Shown here: positions 60,388-64,000 of the stretch, in pieces
Layout of the letters: the number at the start of each line of letters is the position of its first letter
How positions within the stretch are numbered: position 1 is the first letter of the stretch
Origin: Saccharothrix coeruleofusca
Lineage (GTDB): Bacteria > Actinomycetota > Actinomycetes > Mycobacteriales > Pseudonocardiaceae
Assembly (NCBI RefSeq): GCF_014648515.1
Contig: NZ_BMRG01000010.1
Coordinates: 134,309 to 198,308, forward strand
DNA: 64,000 nt
Direction of reading: 5' to 3'
Program-made: the position numbers and the translations under genes
The notes under the pieces: model-generated
Database searches by the model: none
Told to the model about the DNA's origin: nothing
The model's input: only the letters and a program-made list of their open reading frames with translations

Positions 60388-62262
60388 TCAGAGCACGTCG
60401 CCGCTGTCGCGGGCTTCACCCGCGGCCGCACCGTGATGCGGGTGACCGCCGAACCGGTGGATGTGGAATCGGGCGGCCTCGGCGGGCATGACCACGAAGG
60501 GCCGCATCATGCCCTCGTCCTCGTGGTCGAGGATGTGGCAGTGGTACATGAAATCGCCCGTCGCGCCCCCGAAGTGGCCCGCGATGGACAGCCACTCGCC
60601 CGCCGCGACCTGGAAGGTGTCCTTCCAGCCCTCCTCCTGCGGGGTCAGCGGCGTGCCGGGGCCGGGCAGCGGCAGCGGCGCCGGAGTGCCGCCCGTGGCG
60701 AGGTCGAACCCCGCGACGTTGCCGGTGTTCGGGTCCAGCGCGTACTTCGTGCGGTTGAGAGCCTGGAACTGGCTCATGTGGACGTGCATCGGGTGGGTCG
60801 GGCCGCCGAGGTGGATGAAGTTCCACACCGCCCAGCGGTCGTGGTTGATGAAGATGCTGGTCGTGTCGTCGAACAGGCTGGCGACCCGCTCGAACGTGCG
60901 CACCTGGCCCGTGGCCGGGTCGGTGAGCTGGATGATCCCCTCCGCGGGCAGCTGCGGGGGCTCCTCGATCTCGTGCAGCTCCCACATCTGCGGGTGGCCC
61001 TCACCCGCCGTGCCGGGCGGCACGAGCGCGATGAAGACGTGGTCGTGGTCCTCGGGCACCGTGGTGCCGTGGTGCAGCCGCACGTAGGAGGTGGACAGCC
61101 GCGCGGGCAGCCGGAAGCGGTCGTTCCGGTCGCGGTTCTCCACCCGGAACTGCATGATGTCCGGCTCGGGCGCGGCGCTGCGGTGGGCGTTGGTCAGCCG
61201 CACCCGCCTGCCGCGCAGCTTGGTGAAGTCGATGAGCAGGTCGGCCCGCTCCGCCGGGGCGACGACCAGCCCGCCCGCGGGCAGCGCGGCGGGCCTGGGC
61301 AGCAGACCGCCGTCGGTGCCGATCTGGTGGACGGCGTGGTCGAGCGACTCGCCGGTGGCGTCGTCGACCAGGTGCAGCTGGTAGAAGCGGGCGTTCGAGG
61401 CGTTGACCACGCGGAAGCGGTACCAGCGGGTCTCGACCTCCATGTGCGGCCAGATGACGCCGTTGACCAGCGTGAACGGCCCGGTGAACGGCAGGTGCAG
61501 CTGCGTGCCGTCGGGCGCGGTGACGAACGGGACCTTGTAGAGCAGCTGCCCGGTGAGCGCGCCCGACGCGTCGGTGTCGAGGTTGCGGTCGGTGATCAGC
61601 AGCGGCACCTCCTGCTCGCCCGAGGGGAGGTTGAGCCTGGCCTCCTCCTCGTCGCGGATCAGGTACACCCCGGCCAGGCCCGCGTGCACGTTGAAGCGGG
61701 TGATGGCCATGGCGTGGTCGTGGTACCACAGCGTGGTGGACTGCTGCCGGTTCGGGTACTCCGCGAGCTGGGAGAGGTCCTTGAGCACGGCGTTGTGCGC
61801 CCAGCCGTCGTTGCCGCCGCCGGTGAGGGCGCCGTGCAGGTGCACGACGTTCCACGACGGCAGGTCGGCCACCCCGTCGATCAGCGACACGCCGTCGGGC
61901 AGCGAGCCGTCCGGGTTGCGGAAACCGGGGTTGTTCTGCGGCGCCGACGCGATCGGCGCCTGCACGGCGATCAGCGGGATCTTCCCCTCGGTGCCGTTGG
62001 TCCAGGAGACCCGCAGCTGGCGGCCGCGGCGCACCTCGATGGTCGGTCCGGGGAAGTGCCCGTCGTAGGCCCACACCTCGGTGGGCGGCAGCTGCGAGTG
62101 CAGCTGGGTGGTCGCGCGGACCGTGGTCACGGTGAGCGCGTCCTGGTGCCACCACGAGTGCGGCCGGATCACCGGCGGCACGCGCAGCGGGTCGAGGAAC
62201 TTGGTGAGTCCGAAGGTGGGCCCCTCCGCGGCGGGTAAGGCCCTGCTGACTAACTCGGTCAT
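60388..62262 (-). CDS. Multicopper oxidase (phenoxazinone-synthase / CotA-like)
   Basis: A 624-residue copper oxidase. Seen: HLHG (141-144) and WYHDHA (180-184) for the trinuclear site, then HPMHVHMSQF and YHCHILDHEDEGMM for the remaining type 1/2/3 copper ligands at the C-terminus. No obvious signal peptide: the N-terminus (MTELVSRALPAAEG) is polar. It oxidises phenols or aminophenols with reduction of O2 to water, as in phenoxazinone synthase. The C-terminal His-rich tail (FHIHRFGGHPHHG) could bind additional copper. ATG62262 has GGGGATT upstream. Confidence 0.92.
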   Translation of the reverse strand: MTELVSRALPAAEGPTFGLTKFLDPLRVPPVIRPHSWWHQDALTVTTVRATTQLHSQLPPTEVWAYDGHFPGPTIEVRRGRQLRVSWTNGTEGKIPLIAVQAPIASAPQNNPGFRNPDGSLPDGVSLIDGVADLPSWNVVHLHGALTGGGNDGWAHNAVLKDLSQLAEYPNRQQSTTLWYHDHAMAITRFNVHAGLAGVYLIRDEEEARLNLPSGEQEVPLLITDRNLDTDASGALTGQLLYKVPFVTAPDGTQLHLPFTGPFTLVNGVIWPHMEVETRWYRFRVVNASNARFYQLHLVDDATGESLDHAVHQIGTDGGLLPRPAALPAGGLVVAPAERADLLIDFTKLRGRRVRLTNAHRSAAPEPDIMQFRVENRDRNDRFRLPARLSTSYVRLHHGTTVPEDHDHVFIALVPPGTAGEGHPQMWELHEIEEPPQLPAEGIIQLTDPATGQVRTFERVASLFDDTTSIFINHDRWAVWNFIHLGGPTHPMHVHMSQFQALNRTKYALDPNTGNVAGFDLATGGTPAPLPLPGPGTPLTPQEEGWKDTFQVAAGEWLSIAGHFGGATGDFMYHCHILDHEDEGMMRPFVVMPAEAARFHIHRFGGHPHHGAAAGEARDSGDVL

Positions 62263-62679
62263 GTGAATCCCCCTGGCGGCGTCGTGACGCGCCACCGCCC
62301 GTAAGCGGTGCGGCGCATCGGTTTCCCCCATGTCGGCACCTCCCGCTCCCCAGTGGGAAGTCCCGACACTTGTTAGGAGCCAGCGTACGCGCACTGGATA
62401 CCTGCGCGTCCAGACCAGTTTTGGCCACGAAATCTGCGGTCTAACAACGATTTCACGCCAGTTACCACGGCGGCACGCAGAGTGATCGGAGGTCGTTCAC
62501 CACTGGGAGAAGATGAGTTCTCCTCTGAAACGGTGGTGTGGAGGCATGGCGTCCCGCCGGTTCGTGAAGTAGAAATAGCGCACCCGCCGTCCGCCGCGTG
62601 ACCTCATCGGACTTTCCGTGAGAGCGCTCTCGCAGTGAGGTGGCGGGGAGGCGTCCCTACTCCTCCTAGAGGCAGGTCA
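62263..62679. promoter_or_regulatory. Divergent promoter region, oxidase / beta-helix gene
   Basis: About 417 bases between divergent starts, containing a LacI-type operator at its right end (62619-62632). The left part should hold the oxidase promoter. No convincing -10/-35 pair was picked. No other gene is seen. Confidence 0.5.
62619..62632. promoter_or_regulatory. LacI-type operator upstream of the beta-helix gene
   Basis: TGAGAGCGCTCTCG contains the perfect 12-base palindrome GAGAGCGCTCTC, matching the general LacI-family form TGNGAGCGCTCNCA known for cellulose/glucan regulators of actinomycetes. It lies 47 bases upstream of ATG62680, where a bound repressor would block the promoter. Confidence 0.65.
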
Positions 62680-64000
62680 ATGACGATCACGCGCCATGTC
62701 AACCATGAGAGCGCTCACACACGGCTCGGCCGGGCGTTCGCGCTGGGCCTCGTGCTGGTTGCGACCACCGCGGCCACCGCGCCCACCGCGACCGCGGACC
62801 CGCCCCGGCAGGGCACCCCGGACCTCGGGGCCAACGTCAAGGTGTTCGACCCGAGCATGCCGGTCAGCGAAATCCAGGCGGCGCTGGACGCCACGCACGC
62901 CGCCCAGGTCGACAACGAGATGGGCACCCAGCGCTACGCCTACCTGTTCAAGCCCGGCCGCTACGGCACCGCCGAGCAGCCGCTGCAGCTCAAGGTCGGC
63001 TACTACACCGAAGTCGCGGGCCTGGGCGCCGCGCCGACCGACGTCGCCATCAACGGCAAGGTCGAGGTCTACAACCGCTGCCTGACCGAAGGCGGCACGG
63101 CCAACTGCCTGGCGCTGGTCAACTTCTGGCGCACCCTGGGCAACCTGACGATCAACACCGACCCGAAGGGCCAGGACGACTGCCGGTCCACCGCCAACTT
63201 CTGGGCGGTCTCCCAGGCGGTCTCCCTGCGGCGCCTCAACATTCCCAACGGCACACTGTCGCTGATGGACTACTGCACCGCCGGTCCGCAGTACGCCAGC
63301 GGCGGGTTCATCGCCGACTCCAAGCTGCCCACGGTCACCAACGGCTCGCAGCAGCAGTGGCTGACCCGCAACAGCGAAGTCGCGAGCTGGTCCAACGGTG
63401 TGTGGAACCAGGTGTTCTCCGGCGTCAAGGGCGCTCCCGACGACGCGGCCTTCCCCAACCCGCCGTACACCACGCTCGACACCACCCCGCTCAGCCGGGA
63501 GAAGCCGTACCTGTTCGTCGACGCCTCGGGCGAGTACGCCGTCCGCGTGCCCGCCGCGCGCAAGAACACCAGCGGCGTCTCCTGGGCCAACGGCATGACC
63601 CCCGGCCGCACCATCCCGCTGAGCGACTTCTTCGTCGCCAAGCCGACCGACTCGGTGCGCGAGATCAACAGCCAGCTCGCGCGGGGCAAGCACCTGCTGC
63701 TCACCCCCGGCGTGTACGACATCGCCCGCAGCATCGAGGTCAAGCGCGCCAACACGGTCGTCCTCGGCATCGGGCACGCCACGCTGACCGCCGTGAACGG
63801 CGCGATCCCGCTCGACGTCGCCGACGTGCCCGGCGTCGTCATCGCGGGCGTCACGGTCGACGCGGGCACCAAGACCTCGCCGGTGCTGCTGCGGGTGGGG
63901 CAGAAGCACGGCAAGCGCCCCAGCTCGCCGCTCAACCCGACCACGCTCTCCGACGTCTACTTCCGGGTCGGCGGGCCGCACGTCGGCAAGACCGAGACCG
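62680..64000 (+). CDS. Secreted beta-helix protein, GH55/pectate-lyase-like (cut by window edge)
   Basis: The first 440 codons of a gene running off the window. Signal peptide about 1-40 (GRAFALGLVLVATTAATAP...ATA). The mature part begins DLGANVKVFDPSMPVSEIQAALDA and continues through segments typical of right-handed beta-helix (GH55-type) proteins: LKVGYYTEVAGLGA, INTDPKGQDDCRSTANFW, LLLTPGVYDIARSIEVKRANTVVLGIGHATLTAVNG. Related proteins are often annotated as discoidin-domain or adenylyl-cyclase proteins. It probably acts on beta-glucan, and LacI-type sites upstream fit carbohydrate control. ATG62680 is the start. Confidence 0.8.
   Translation, partial: MTITRHVNHESAHTRLGRAFALGLVLVATTAATAPTATADPPRQGTPDLGANVKVFDPSMPVSEIQAALDATHAAQVDNEMGTQRYAYLFKPGRYGTAEQPLQLKVGYYTEVAGLGAAPTDVAINGKVEVYNRCLTEGGTANCLALVNFWRTLGNLTINTDPKGQDDCRSTANFWAVSQAVSLRRLNIPNGTLSLMDYCTAGPQYASGGFIADSKLPTVTNGSQQQWLTRNSEVASWSNGVWNQVFSGVKGAPDDAAFPNPPYTTLDTTPLSREKPYLFVDASGEYAVRVPAARKNTSGVSWANGMTPGRTIPLSDFFVAKPTDSVREINSQLARGKHLLLTPGVYDIARSIEVKRANTVVLGIGHATLTAVNGAIPLDVADVPGVVIAGVTVDAGTKTSPVLLRVGQKHGKRPSSPLNPTTLSDVYFRVGGPHVGKTET
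62706..62719. promoter_or_regulatory. Second LacI-like site inside the start of the beta-helix gene
   Basis: TGAGAGCGCTCACA shares the GAGCGCTC core and lies 87 bases from the upstream site, inside the coding sequence. Two sites at this spacing could allow a repression loop. Confidence 0.4.

Noticed and set aside
1-64000. Search for tRNA, rRNA, CRISPR array and replication origin
   Set aside because: I looked for cloverleaf, rRNA-like and regularly spaced repeat sequences and for DnaA-box clusters and saw none that I could support by eye.

Overview
The window is very GC-rich DNA with codon use skewed to G/C in third positions, dense bidirectional coding, many GTG starts and leaderless-looking promoters. 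Together with the gene content (CYP105-like P450s, Ser/Thr kinases, LCP protein, type III PKS, DUF6745-like and DUF6292-like proteins) this points to a filamentous actinomycete. My impression, without a search, is Pseudonocardiaceae of the Actinosynnema/Saccharothrix kind. No rRNA, tRNA, CRISPR array or replication origin was seen.

Layout. 1-5203: P450 genes (a 3' fragment, two intact genes and a decayed copy) around three small unknown genes. 5355-6494: secreted GH53 galactanase. 6858-18584: six-gene, mostly overlapping operon encoding a VWA protein, a tubulin-like GTPase, a four-TM protein, a degenerate kinase, a Zn-ribbon/TRAFAC-like GTPase and a GAP1-like membrane protein. It looks like one membrane-associated NTP-dependent machine. 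18769-21578: LEG1-like protein, metallo-beta-lactamase-fold hydrolase and LysR regulator. 21762-26954: 1730-residue SF1 helicase with a PD-(D/E)XK-type nuclease domain. 26969-29985: GntR, DJ-1/PfpI and MarR genes with a large palindrome, plus a methyltransferase. 30701-33912: two divergent regulator/membrane-protein modules (YtrA-type GntR and PadR) with operator-like palindromes between them.

34085-37479: small DUF6292-like protein, Tat-exported metallo-hydrolase, class A beta-lactamase-like protein and divergent LysR. 37742-38233: beta-trefoil-like protein with a TTA codon. 38426-42644: compact biosynthetic locus with type III PKS, FAD hydroxylase, UbiG-like methyltransferase and UbiA prenyltransferase, consistent with an alkylresorcinol/quinone-type product. 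42849-45902: DUF6745-like pair, IS remnant, immunity-like gene and a broken RHS toxin. 45950-51554: three membrane Ser/Thr kinases, one fused to an extracellular LCP domain and one to an extracellular solute-binding domain. 51757-56095: secreted M36 peptidase and MFS transporter. 56343-60316: small unknown gene, NarL-type two-component system and a cyclase-fold protein. 60388-62262: multicopper oxidase. 62680-end: start of a secreted beta-helix protein with two LacI-type operators.

The strongest candidates for a less-described system are the six-gene tubulin/VWA/GTPase operon and the kinase-TM-LCP fusion. The operon's parts resemble families catalogued in comparative-genomic surveys of NTP-dependent conflict systems, so it is not wholly unknown, but I know of no worked-out function.
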